From Hyalella azteca (Eukaryota > Arthropoda > Malacostraca > Amphipoda > Hyalellidae): a stretch of 64,000 nt of DNA. The stretch spans positions 295,890-359,889 of the forward strand of contig NW_025944352.1 in NCBI RefSeq assembly GCF_000764305.2, given 5' to 3'. Position numbers and translations under genes: made by a program. Numbering within the stretch: the first letter of the stretch is position 1; each line of letters begins with the position of its first letter. The notes beneath the pieces were generated by a model. The model saw nothing but the letters and a program-made list of their open reading frames with translations. It was not told the DNA's origin and ran no database searches. Positions 50,461-60,204 of the stretch are shown here, piece after piece.

Positions 50461-51064
50461 GTATGTGTTAGCATGAACGTGTTACTTGAGCTTATCGTGT
50501 TCATATGATCTAGATTCTAATTCACCATAATAGCTGAATCGATTTGTGCAACCGAGATTTAAGCTTTACCAACAGTCGACTGCGTACCTAATTAGCACCA
50601 AGAAGTCTACATCACCGAGCCGCTGTAAGCAAAACATACGTAGCTACATGATCAAGGATGCAGACTGCAGAGCATTGTCGTACGCAAATAAGCTGCTCGT
50701 TTTCCATAATTATGTGTTTTTTCATTATATCATCAGGTTTTTGCCGGAGTGAAATCGAAGTGTCGTTATGAATTGTGTTATTTTCGCAGAATTACATATT
50801 ATAAGAGGATAAATTTCGGAAATTGCATATAACATGACATGACGGCAATGTTACAAAGCAACAGTTTCCAAGTGCAATATCGACGGTACTAGTAATAGTT
50901 CTATTCTTCTCTACAGCCGCTGTTGTAGAATTTTATAGACCCGTGCAAAACCGTTCGCTGAACGGGACTTACTAGTGACGTATAGTAAGTAGGTAAGTAT
51001 CGTGAAATGACGAAGTCGTCAGCGAAGTGCACTGGAGGAGGTTATGTGGCAAAATTATATTATA

Positions 51065-51448
51065 GGAGGGCAAAAGCCACCACCAATCATTGTTTTTCAA
51101 TATTAAGTGTTGTGCAGAAAAGACGCTTCGGAAGCGTGAACGTTTGAACTTTGCGAAAGGCGACTATGATAAACTCCGTGAAACAGTGATTGCGNTGCGA
51201 AAAACCAACTCTTGGTGCTCGAAAAAGAGAGGAGTTGGTGGAAGAGCACGGCAATGAGTCGAAATTGTTGAATGATGTAGTAAACTCCTTGAGTGAGATG
51301 GTGCTGTCTCTTATACACATCTAGATGTGTATAAGAGACAGGTTTAGATCTATGAACAAGGCACGAAATGGAAAAGAATCGGCGACAGGCCACATCAGGC
51401 CTACACTTCAGAGCCGACATCACTATGTTATGTTATGTTATGTTATGT
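51065..51448 (+). mobile_element. LINE fragment: end of endonuclease and linker to reverse transcriptase
   Basis: The plus strand reads GKSHHQSLFFNIKCCAEKTL then RKRERLNFAKGDYDKLRETV. The G-K-S-x-H block matches the endonuclease-terminal PLGKSDH of APE-type LINEs, with the first Asp changed, and FAKGDYDKLR matches the linker that precedes the reverse transcriptase. A frameshift follows. After the adapter junction (51304-51341) the sequence ends in (TATGT)n at 51424-51448, like a LINE 3' tail. A related piece lies inverted at 57930-58080. Confidence 0.6.
51304..51341. other. Tn5/Nextera mosaic-end junction (library artefact)
   Basis: The same pair of head-to-head 19 bp mosaic ends as at 36644. 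An N lies at 51195. The flanks may not be adjacent in the genome. Confidence 0.98.
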
Positions 51449-52114
51449 GTGCATGCACGAGGAATTAGAAATGCACGAGATTTACGCCTTGAATAGCATT
51501 ACCGCTAGCGATTCATTGTTATATTTTACGTATTGCATACCTAGAAACATGGGTATGAAATTATTAGCTAGGGTACTACCTATATTCAATCTGCGCTAAG
51601 TTGAGATGGTAAAAGTTGAGCCCTGTAGATGCATTAGGCTGTTGTTTGCAAATATTTTGGGAATCTTTGAGGATTGAATTAATGATTATTGCGGAAGAAT
51701 ACTTAGAAGTATATGTGAATGTTTTGTGCTGGCGAATATGAGAGAATTAATACAGGTTAAGATGGGAGAATATTTCGCATTACCGTATGTGGAAATTGTT
51801 TGGTACCCGCAATAGGTATAAGAGCGTTTGGTATGGGTAAGCGGGGTAGAATGTTTCGGACATGAATAATGAGGGAGAATATTGAGCGGTGTTGAATGTT
51901 GGACAATGTTGATTGTTGGCCGCTAGTGAAAGTTAGAGAATGTTTGGTTGTGGGTAATGCGGAAAAATGGGGTTGAAAGTTGTAACGACGGATATTATTC
52001 TTGGTTCAAATTCTTGTTTCTAGTCCATTTTCTTCATTGTGCCGCGGTGATACATTTATATCTTTTTTCATCTCGTCTGCTTACATATATATGGCGTTCA
52101 GCAATTCAAATTCA

Positions 52115-52151
52115 CCCTCCCTTCCCCCCTCACTTTGGGGGGAAGGGAGGG
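52115..52151. other. G/C-tract hairpin, 15 bp perfect stem
   Basis: CCCTCCCTTCCCCCC and GGGGGGAAGGGAGGG separated by a 7-base loop (TCACTTT). The G strand continues GGG and could form other structures. Confidence 0.95.
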
Positions 52152-52394
52152 GGCATATTTTAACGCAAATTTCAGATTCGGCCGTGTCAGTGCCGCCGTG
52201 CCGAAGATAATCAGATGCCAAATACGCGCGCCCCGCGAACGCCCCAAGCTCACTCGGTCTTTGACCGGATCCTAATTAGACGCTTATTTCGTTTCTTCCA
52301 AGGCGTAAAGCAGTCATATATAGCCGCTAATTTACGCGCTAGGCGAGCTAAAAGCGCCTTTACTTTAAAAGCTAACCACCCTCAAAAATTTGAT

Positions 52395-52665
52395 AGGGTT
52401 TGTGCGATCTATTTCAATGGAGCTGTCAATTGACGCTCTTTGTATGATCTATTTCCTTGGAGCTGCCCCAACCCTCTTTGTATGATATACCTATTTCCTT
52501 GGAGCTGACCCAACTCTCTCTGTGTGATCTATTCCATTGGTTCTGTTCCGACCCTTCTTGTGTGATCTATATATTTCTATGGAGCTGTCCCGACCCTTTT
52601 TGCGACCTATTTCCATGGAGCTGTCCCGACCCTCCTTGAGTGATCTATTCCATTGGTGCTGTCCC
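52395..52665. repeat. Minisatellite, unit about 35-50 bp
   Basis: Seven copies of GATCTATTTCCATGGAGCTG followed by TCCCGACCCT and a variable TTGTGT spacer. A lone unit lies at about 49700. Confidence 0.9.
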
Positions 52666-53750
52666 CGTATTTCTTCGTGATTTTCCTCGGCTTTTGAGGA
52701 GTTTCTATCTTAACAGTCATAGCGAGCTCTTTTGTGCTTAAAGAAAGTTTCTAGCTAGCTAAAATAAAAAATTTTAATTTATTGATATGCCTTCTTGGCT
52801 TTCATGTAGTATATGCCACACATTAAGCCAGCTTCAATCCTATTAAAAAATCGTAGCATACAACCCCTTAGAGATATATTATGCACCCCAAGCTTGTAGA
52901 TACTCCACAAACTTGACTTTGGGAAAGAATGCGGAATTTTAATCTTGCGACTTTTTTGCCGAAATTGTAAAATTATTTGACCAGCAACATTGTGGAGGAT
53001 CGTCTATTTGGTCTACGAACCAACCCTGCACGGCGACCCTCAATCCAAACTCAAAACTTTCATTCACTGTGATTGAGGGCAATGTGGGGGTCAAAAGGGG
53101 AATGCGAGTCAAAACTAACGGAAATTCTATTAATATCCCTGAATACGCAGTTCGATTAATTTTAAGATTATGTTATATTTCATGTTTATTTTTTCTTCTC
53201 AACCACTTCATTGAGAGAATATGTGGAAGAAATTCAATGTTGGATTCAATGCGGAAAATATTTTTAATTTGGCTTCTCATGACATGTAAGCACCGATATG
53301 ATTCTTCTATGAAAAGTACTTTTCATAGAAACACACACTTCTCGCTGACGCATTCGAATATCCTGCAATATTAAATAGACAAATGTAACTATCTGAATAA
53401 TTGTTCATGTTTGGAACAAATAATGTGATCAAAATTAGACACCTGTATGGGTAAAAATACACGCATTACGAACACATTCATTTCACTCTAAGAGATTTTT
53501 CTTATTTTGATTCTAAAAAGCTGAAATTTTTCCCCCAAGCAATGTCATGTGTAAATTGGAAAAAAATCAAAGTTAAATCGTAAGTACCAAAATCCAAGTA
53601 AAATCGCAAGTACAATTTTCTTGCAGTTTAACAATTTACGAAATTATTTATATCAAGTTTAGCAACAGTTATAGTGGGATAATGTTAGATTTTTAATTCA
53701 TTTTAATTTTTAAGAGCAAGTTATATTAAATTCATTTCCATAATTGCCAG
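52666..53750. other. Non-coding stretch before the astacin exons
   Basis: AT-rich. A 101-codon plus frame at 53069-53374 shows no known motif and is probably not coding. Confidence 0.4.
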
Positions 53751-53808
53751 GTTGGAGCAGAGCGCGAGACTCCCGATGACCAGGCTTTCTTCTCGGCAGA
53801 AATAAGAG
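53751..53808 (+). CDS. Astacin gene: propeptide exon
   Basis: 58 bp between acceptor ATAATTGCCAG and donor AGAG|GTTTGT. It reads VGAERETPDDQAFFSAEIRG once joined to the next exon (phase 1). Astacin propeptides keep the enzyme silent with a short F-x-G-D aspartate switch that binds the zinc; the matching position here is FFSAEI, with Glu where Asp is usual and Ala for Gly. The phase fits on the right side and fits the proposed signal-peptide exon on the left. Confidence 0.65.
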
Positions 53809-54309
53809 GTTTGTATATTCTATACCGTACCTAAACTGTAATTATCATTAATTTGTCATTCTAAAATTTATTGTTTGTTCAATTTAATTTAATTGTTATA
53901 AATTTATCCTACTTCTTTAATGTGACCTAAGGCTTGTATGGTGGAGTGTAGGTGAACTCAAAGTCTCAGGAGCTCAACATTAGTGAAAGTATTATCCTTT
54001 TTTGTTCCATCATACTTTCTGCCTCACGATGGTTCGGATCGAGAGATCCAAGACAAGTTCTTCTATTTGTAAATGTCGTAGCTCGTATCTCTATTGTGAG
54101 CGAACTTTTTATCTGTTTATAAGTAACTCATCAGCTTCATTCAACGTACGTCTGCCGGTCTGAGCAGTGCGGCTTTTAAATCACACTTTATCTGGCAAGT
54201 TGATGTTTGAGATATATTAATAGGTGGTTTCGTAAAGGGATTAAATTGGCATTCCGATACTAAATAAATGTAAATGTTTTGACTACGTAATTCTCCATTG
54301 TTGTCACAG
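53809..54309. other. Intron between astacin propeptide exons
   Basis: AT-rich sequence without features until the array that leads into the next acceptor. Confidence 0.6.
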
Positions 54310-54500
54310 CAAATTAATGGTCCTTGTTTTTCCCAGCGAGTGAATGCTCCTGGGTTATTCCTGCAGGTTAATGCTCCTGGGTTTTCTTAGAAGTCAATGT
54401 TGCAGGGCTAACCCTATAAGTTAATGAGCATAGTTTATTCCTACAGGTTAATGGTCCTGAGTTGCTCCAGTAGATTAATGCGCCTTGGTTGTCCATGCAG
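54310..54500 (+). repeat. 27 bp minisatellite ending in the exon 2 acceptor
   Basis: Seven diverged units of the form TTAATGCTCCTGGGTTATTC followed by CTGCAGG. Each ends in AG or CAG, and the last unit's CATGCAG is the acceptor used by the exon at 54501. Confidence 0.8.
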
Positions 54501-54578
54501 GTTTCCGCCACAAGAGGAAAATGGTCGACTCCATGTTCCTGTGGCCGAACAAAACTGTTCCCTACACCTTCCTTGACC
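54501..54578 (+). CDS. Astacin gene: propeptide cleavage site and mature N-terminus
   Basis: 78 bp between TGTCCATGCAG and GACC|GTGAGT. It reads FRHKRKMVDSMFLWPNKTVP then YTFLD. RHKR fits a furin-type (R-x-K-R) cleavage site that frees the mature enzyme, and LWPNKTVPY is the classic start of the astacin catalytic domain. It enters in phase 1 and leaves in phase 1, both matching its neighbours. Both splice boundaries are caught up in minisatellites: the acceptor side in 54310-54500, the donor side in 54540-55170. Confidence 0.9.
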
Positions 54579-55170
54579 GTGAGTAGCCTTGATGTTCACG
54601 CTGAACTGTTCCCTACACCTTCATTGACCGTGAGTAGCCTTGATGTTCACGCTGAACTGTTCCGTACACCTTCCTTGACCGTGAGTAGCCTTGATGTTCA
54701 CGCTGAACTGTTCCCTGCAACTTCCTAGACCGTGAGTAGCCTTGATGTTCACGCTGAACTGTTCCCTACACCTTCCTTGACCGTGAGTATCCTTGATGTT
54801 CACGCTGAACTCTTCCCTGCGACTTCCTAGACCGTGAGTGGCCTCGATGTTCACGCTGAACTCTTCCCTACACCTTCCTTGACCGTGAGTATCCTTGATG
54901 TTCACGCTGAACTCTTCCCTGCGACTTCCTAGACCGTGAGTGGCCTCGATGTTCACGCTGAACTCTTCCCTGCGACTTCCTAGACCGTGAGTGGCCTCGA
55001 TGTTCACGCTGAACTCTTCCCTGCGACTTCCTAGACCGTGAGTGGCCTCGATGTTCACGCTGAACTCTTCCCTGCGACTTCCTAGACCGTCGTGAGTAGC
55101 CTTGATGTTCACGCTGAACTCTTCCCTGCACCAGCCTTGACCGTGAGTAGCCGTAATGTTCCCAAAGTAC
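54540..55170 (+). repeat. 51 bp minisatellite made of the exon 2 end and donor
   Basis: Twelve GTGAGT donors counting the native one at 54579. The unit carries exon sequence ACTGTTCCCTACACCTTCCT, TGACC|GTGAGT and intron AGCCTTGATGTTCACGCTGA. Two variants (CTACACCTTCCTTGACC and CTGCGACTTCCTAGACC) alternate and form a higher-order pattern. Read-through of the native donor meets TAG three codons on (GAC CGT GAG TAG). Confidence 0.95.
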
Positions 55171-56224
55171 TGTTCTATCTCCTTGTGTCCGGAATTCCAT
55201 TTCCGGACAAATTTTGAAAAACGTTTCGATTTTTGTGAATTTAGCTATGAAAATAATTCTTTAATTTAAATCTAATTATCCCTCGTTTATAAGTAAAACT
55301 CCTTTATTTTATTTCATGCAATAATATTAATGGCATTAAGGCCCTATACTGACATAGCGTAGCCTTAATGATCGATGATTATAGGCAACACGATGATTGA
55401 TCAACAACTTGCCAGGTTTGAACGGACGGAAGCTTGACTTATATACATGTCTGTTTCTGCCTCAGTGAGGCGAATGGTTTTGGAACCGAAATGATTACCC
55501 CGTGTTTGGTTCGCTTATTTCCACATGACACGTAACTTATTTTCGCGTGCCATTCATGCCTATTTCCATGCACCACTTACATTTATTTTCACTAAGTGCT
55601 CATATTCCCAAGTGTCAGTTTCACTTATTTCCTTGCCTTCTCTCTTAAGATTTGAATCCGTGCCACTTCGCCAAGACATGATTAAAATTGAACAGATTTT
55701 GCTGCAAATTCGCCAGCAGGAACAGAAGCGAAATTCTGAATAGCCACGAATAAAATAATCCATTGGTAAATTATATCCGTATACCGTAATGCGACCACCA
55801 ATGACTGGTAGTTGGCCACCGAAAAGGGTGACTATTTATCAACTGATGTCGGCGCCATGGAAGCTCGTAGAGTATTGGCATGCCGCCATATTTTAGAGTA
55901 GCTTAGAAGGTTGATACAGCAAAACATTTCCGTGTGTGCCATTGCAAAACTAATTACTACACGCGTATTCTAGAAAAGGTTATAGAAAGTTCAACAGCAA
56001 AAACACCCCTGTATTTACTTATAACAATAAAAATATAATTAGACAAGTTCTGGAATTTTATTCTTAAAATTTCTGCACACTTTACATCTACTTAGAACAT
56101 TTATTATAATTGCACGTATTGTCTCACCCCGATTACATGCCCTCCTCTGCGTTGCTGTACAGACCCAGCAGCACCCTACTTACCAGCCGTATTGTGCATA
56201 TCGGTGCACCACCAGCTGCCTTCT
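55171..56224. other. Intron of the astacin gene
   Basis: No exon recognised. A 72-codon frame at 55525-55743 has no motif. Confidence 0.5.
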
Positions 56225-56410
56225 AATTACATGCTGCCTTGTGTGTTCCCGTTCTAATTGCATGCTGCCTTGTGTGTTCCCGTTCTAATTACATGCTGCC
56301 TTGTGTGTTCCCGTTCTAATTACATGCTGCCTTATGTGTTCCCCTTCTAATTACATGCTGCCTTATGTGTTCCCGTTCTAATTACATGCTGCCTTGTGTG
56401 TTCACGTGCA
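56225..56410 (+). repeat. 31 bp minisatellite covering the branch-site region of the exon 3 acceptor
   Basis: Six copies of TTCTAATTACATGCTGCCTT followed by GTGTGTTCCCG. TTCTAAT resembles a branch-point motif and is repeated in every unit. The last copy changes to TTCACGTGCAG, the acceptor itself. Confidence 0.92.
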
Positions 56411-56411
56411 G

Positions 56412-56599
56412 CACCCGTGGACCGCGAAGCAGTGCTGCAGGGCGTGCAGCACTGGCAGCAGCACACTTGCCTGCAGTTCAAGCAGACGCAGGACACGAGC
56501 AGCCCTCACGTCGCCTTCAGGAGGCTCGGTGGCTGCCGCAGCGGCGTGGGCAGAGAGGCGCGCGGCCAGAACGTCTCCATCGGGGACACCTGCACTCGG
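56412..56599 (+). CDS. Astacin gene: catalytic domain, N-terminal half
   Basis: 188 bp, acceptor TTCACGTGCAG, donor CTCGG|GTACTT. It reads PVDREAVLQGVQHWQQHTCL, QFKQTQDTSSPHVAFRRLGG, then CRSGVGREARGQNVSIGDTC and TR. TC-x-x-F, the GC-x-S-x-VGR block and G-Q-x-x-SIG are diagnostic of astacins and supply three of the four cysteines that form the two conserved disulfides. The donor is weak, but the join SIGDTCTR|LGIVVHE has exactly the family spacing. This exon is very GC-rich, unlike its introns. Confidence 0.93.
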
Positions 56600-57233
56600 G
56601 TACTTGGAGACTCCTATAGGACATGGAAATTCATGGTAGATAAGGATATGGCCAGGTATATTGGTGGGCTGGGGTATAAGGTCGCTGATGGAAACATAAT
56701 TGGGGACTAATAGACTGTGAGATCAGGCCTTTGGCGAAGTAAATAGCCAGGTGACTTGACTGGGGTCCAAAATACTTGGGGACTCATGCAGGTATACAGA
56801 GAGGATGAGGCTAAGTGACCGGGTCAATGGGGTACAAATAAAATTAGAAAGATTGAAGAGAGAACGAGAGACTTCGGAATAGGGGGAGAGAGAATGGTTC
56901 AATGAGGGAGAGGTGCACTGCAGGAAGGACTCGGGTGCTGGAGGGCTGGGGTCTGAGAGACAGAAAGGTGGCTGGAGGGGGTATATATACCCTTGTTTAA
57001 AAAATTTATATTTTTAAATGTAAATAATATAAATATAATTTGTCTAGTAAGTAATTGAACCTCCAATAACAGAGTAAATGTTCTCTATATAATTGTTTAT
57101 TTTCTTGCTTTTATGAATTTTTAAGTCGAAAAATTAATCCATTTTCAAGGTTCATTTTGCCTCCCAAGTTACGATCTCAATATTTACCACGAACAGAGAA
57201 TAATAAAGTTGTTCCTTGCGTGGGTGCGTCAAG
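56600..57233. other. Intron of the astacin gene
   Basis: Purine-rich in its first 400 bp (GGGGTC, GAGAGA runs), then AT-rich. No exon seen. Confidence 0.7.
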
Positions 57234-57428
57234 CTGGGCATCGTTGTTCACGAAATTGGTCACGCAGTTGGCTTTTATCACGAAATTCGTCGACCTGATC
57301 GAGATCTTCACGTGACCGTAAACGACAAGAATATTCTCGACGAGGAGCTCTTCAACTTCCACAAGCTTCAGTGGATCGATACTTCCATTCAGTACGATCT
57401 CTCCTCCGTCATGCACTACACGCCAATG
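57234..57428 (+). CDS. Astacin gene: zinc-binding active site and Met-turn
   Basis: 195 bp (65 codons) from acceptor GTGCGTCAAG to donor AATG|GTGAGA, phase 0 at both ends. It reads LGIVVHEIGHAVGFYHEIRR, PDRD, and later YDLSSVMHYTPM. HEIGHAVGFYHE is the complete zinc-binding signature: three His ligands and the catalytic Glu. SVMHY is the Met-turn with the fifth-ligand Tyr. All key residues are present, so the enzyme should be active as a secreted metalloprotease. The acceptor has a poor pyrimidine tract; I chose it for phase and exact family spacing. Confidence 0.95.
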
Positions 57429-57929
57429 GTGAGACCTAATTTGCATCAATAAATATCTTAAAAATTGTTACTGATGAGTGAGAATATTAAACAAATTGTC
57501 AACCAATTTCTGTATGAATATGAATCTTCGGTACCACCAAAAATCTCATACACAATTTCTCTTGCAATATCATCCATTAGATATTTATTGCCAATTAGTT
57601 AACAATTGACGGCTATGGGCACGAACGGTGAGTGCTTCGATCAAAGAGGGGCAAAAGCGAATCAATAACCGAAATCTCGGAGGCGAAGGCTCCACTTCAT
57701 CGGCAGAAGTCAAACAGCTGACGGGTGCAGTCACGTAACGTAAACTTGCCGCATGCCACCACAAACTCACAATCAAAAATATATAAAAAGCTGACGTGAT
57801 ATCGCTGATGTTATTGCAGTAGACCAACGTGGCACGTGCTAAATGTTTATCTGAAAAGTAATGCATTCGTATAGTTGTGGGTAGATACTAAATTTTCAGC
57901 GCAAGAAAAGTGACAACTGTTCGAAAAAT
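57429..57929. other. Intron of the astacin gene, first part
   Basis: AT-rich to about 57600, then unique sequence. The minus frame at 57585-57866 has no motif. Confidence 0.5.
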
Positions 57930-58567
57930 AAAGTCAAATAGCCTTTAGCAGTGTTCAAACGTTCACGCTTCCGACGCGTCTTCTCTGTACGGCACTTAAT
58001 ACTGAATAACAATGACTAGCGGTGGTTTTTACCCAACGGAGCCTCATGGTGAAGCTCGGCTAACATTGATTATTCACTATTAAACACTAGATTTAGAATA
58101 TTTGGAGTCTGTATACCCCTTAAATAGGTTGGCTCGCGCAGACTCCAAGAACAGAGATGCTAGGTGATTTTTATCTCCAATTTTTCACTCAACGAGCGCT
58201 CCATCTCACTCAACGAGGTGATTACATCATTCGATGATTTCGACTCATTGTCATGCACTTACATCGGCTTCCCGCCATATCTAGCGCTGAGAGTTGGCTT
58301 TCCGCAAGTACGACAAAACCAGTGAAGTAATTGATTTTTCTGGAGAAATGGGTACCCTTCTGAGCTCAACTTTGAACAGCTGATACAAGTTAAATCTTCG
58401 TAACTTTCACAGGTCTGATCAACCTCGCTCACAGAGATATCTTTGCATTTTTTGCAAATTTTCATCTGTAATTGAGCAGATTTTACTTTGTCTTTTTGTC
58501 TCACGAAACTGGAGGGCTTTTCGACTACCTGTTTGACCGACGCGAATGCTGCTAGGCAACAGGTCAA
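57930..58567 (-). mobile_element. LINE fragments on the minus strand: PHD-like finger and endonuclease end
   Basis: 58567-58259 is open and reads ICKKCKDISVSEVDQTCE, then DLTCISCSK and LLHWFCRTCG: paired CxxC motifs with a WxC near the end, as in PHD-like fingers of LINE ORF1 proteins. 58080-57940 reads APLGKNHR, a stop, then EKTRRKRERLN, the same endonuclease end and linker as at 51065. Order and orientation agree with a 5'-to-3' element with internal deletions. It lies in an astacin intron, opposite to the gene. Confidence 0.5.
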
Positions 58568-59163
58568 AATAGGTATATCATAAACTTATCATTTTTGCAG
58601 AGGCTTGATAGCGACTTGGTTCAGCGCACGTATCATGACAATTGATAGGCCAGCGTACTATGTCTGTTTCTCCCGCCAACCATCGGCCGGTTCTCAGAGA
58701 GCGTATGGACCAAACGTTTGCGTGCCTTGTCCTTGCAACTCAATCTAGCTTTCTAGCTTGGAATAGAATGCTGAGGAAACGTGTAGACCATTATGTGTAC
58801 CTATTTTATTCATCAATAAGAGCCAAATTTTATGGAATTCTTACTATGCGGTGCAATGTTGTCATGGAAACTAGTAAATTCGATTAGTGTTTTTCCGACT
58901 GATGGCAGCAGATGGTGGCCAATATTATAAAGCGAAATCGTACATGACATTTTTCATTTCATCTGATCAATTTTACCCTATTTATTTATAAAAAAAACTC
59001 ATTTGAATAACTTCTAATATTTCCTTTCATTTCAATGTGTCAAAAAAATTCTATGTAATGACCCATGTAATATCGTATCAAGAATTTAATTATGTTAATT
59101 ATGTATAATAACTATAAGTAAATTATTGCAATTAACCACGACGCCCGCGCGGGCCGAAGTCAG
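58568..59163. other. Rest of the astacin intron
   Basis: 58640-58890 holds an 81-codon plus frame without known motif, possibly antisense to the LINE 5' region. The rest is AT-rich. Confidence 0.4.
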
Positions 59164-59305
59164 GAGTGGACGGGCAATGGTCGGGTGAGCGTGGCTACCC
59201 GCGAGCCGCTGCTGCAGGGCGTCTTGGGCGCCTGGAAGCGCGAGACGAACCGGGGCCTGTCGCACCGAGACAAACTGCTGGCCAACACCGCATACCAGTG
59301 CATAG
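59164..59305 (+). CDS. Astacin gene: catalytic domain, C-terminal end
   Basis: 142 bp, acceptor GAAGTCAG, donor GCATAG|GTGAGT. It reads EWTGNGRVSVATREPLLQGV, LGAWKRETNRGLSHRDKLLA, NTAYQCI. This follows MHYTPM directly and matches the astacin C-terminal block (NG-x-x-x-x-ATR-x-PLLQG, GLSHRDKL, then Y-x-C with the last conserved cysteine). The phase (0 in, 1 out) fits both neighbours. The donor side is the seed of the array at 59290-59765. Confidence 0.94.
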
Positions 59306-59765
59306 GTGAGTCGCCTGCCAGTGCATAGGTGAGTCGCCTGCCGGTGTTTAGGTGAGTCGCCTGCCAGTGCATATAGGTGAGTAGCCTGCCAGTGCATAGG
59401 TGAGTCGCCTGCCAGTGCATAGGTGAGTCTCGCCTGCCAGTGCATAGGTGAGTCGCCTGCCAGTGCATAGGTGAGTGGGTGAGTCTCGCCTGCTAGTGCA
59501 TAGGTGAGTCTCGCCTGCCAGTGCATAGGTGAGTCGCCTGCCAGTGCATAGGTGAGTCTCCTGCCAGTGCATAGGTGAGTGGGTGAGTCTCGCCTGCTAG
59601 TGCATAGGTGAGTCTCGCCTGCCAGTGCATAGGTGAGTCGCCTGCCAGTGCATAAGCCAGTGCATAGGTGAGTCGCCGGCCAGTGCATAGGTGAGTCTCG
59701 CCTGCCAGTGCATAGGTAAGGATGTCGCCGGCCAGTGCATAGGTGAAGGTCTCGCCTGCCATTGG
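59290..59765 (+). repeat. About 23-27 bp minisatellite made of the exon 5 end and donor
   Basis: At least 16 TAG|GTGAGT donors including the native one (59306), two extra GGGTGAGT, and two mutated copies at the far end (GTAAGG, GTGAAG). Unit: CCAGTGCATAG (the last 11 exon bases) plus GTGAGTCGCCTG or GTGAGTCTCGCCTG. Read-through meets TAG inside the first extra unit. Confidence 0.95.
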
Positions 59766-60204
59766 TTGAATTTCTGTTTTTTTTTTTGATGGGCAAAGAA
59801 GAGTAAAATGTAACTTTTTGTCTTCAATAACCATTTTGCTTCAAGATTTCGGACACAGTGACGTAATTTATGCCGATTGCGCACATATTACTAAATGCGT
59901 ACTCTTCGGTGGGAAGCGACAATATTTGTATGGATGACGTCAAGCTATCACATGTCTCGCCTGCCGTTCCATTTAAAGGTTTAGGACAAAACTGATGCAA
60001 TCCATTGTTGATTGTCAACAATTCTCCCCTTCTTGTGTGTTCCTGTGATGCTGTTTATCGGTGTCCACGCGCGCATTCAAATCAAATAAATCATAATTAA
60101 CGCAAAATCATAATCCACATCGTTATTTTTTTTTTAAACTATTCAATTGACCAAATGCAACATTGAAAATCAAGGCATGGTCTGGTGAATGGATTTTTTC
60201 GCAG
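59766..60204. other. Intron between catalytic and EGF exons
   Basis: No exon recognised. Confidence 0.6.

Noticed and set aside
54621..55200. Minus-strand frames of 163 and 110 codons
   Set aside because: Antisense to the 51 bp donor array of astacin exon 2.
57177..57449. Minus-strand 90-codon frame
   Set aside because: Antisense to the astacin zinc-site exon.
59095..59884. Minus-strand frame of 233 codons (repeated LCTGRR, YALAGDS)
   Set aside because: It is antisense to astacin exon 5 and its donor array.
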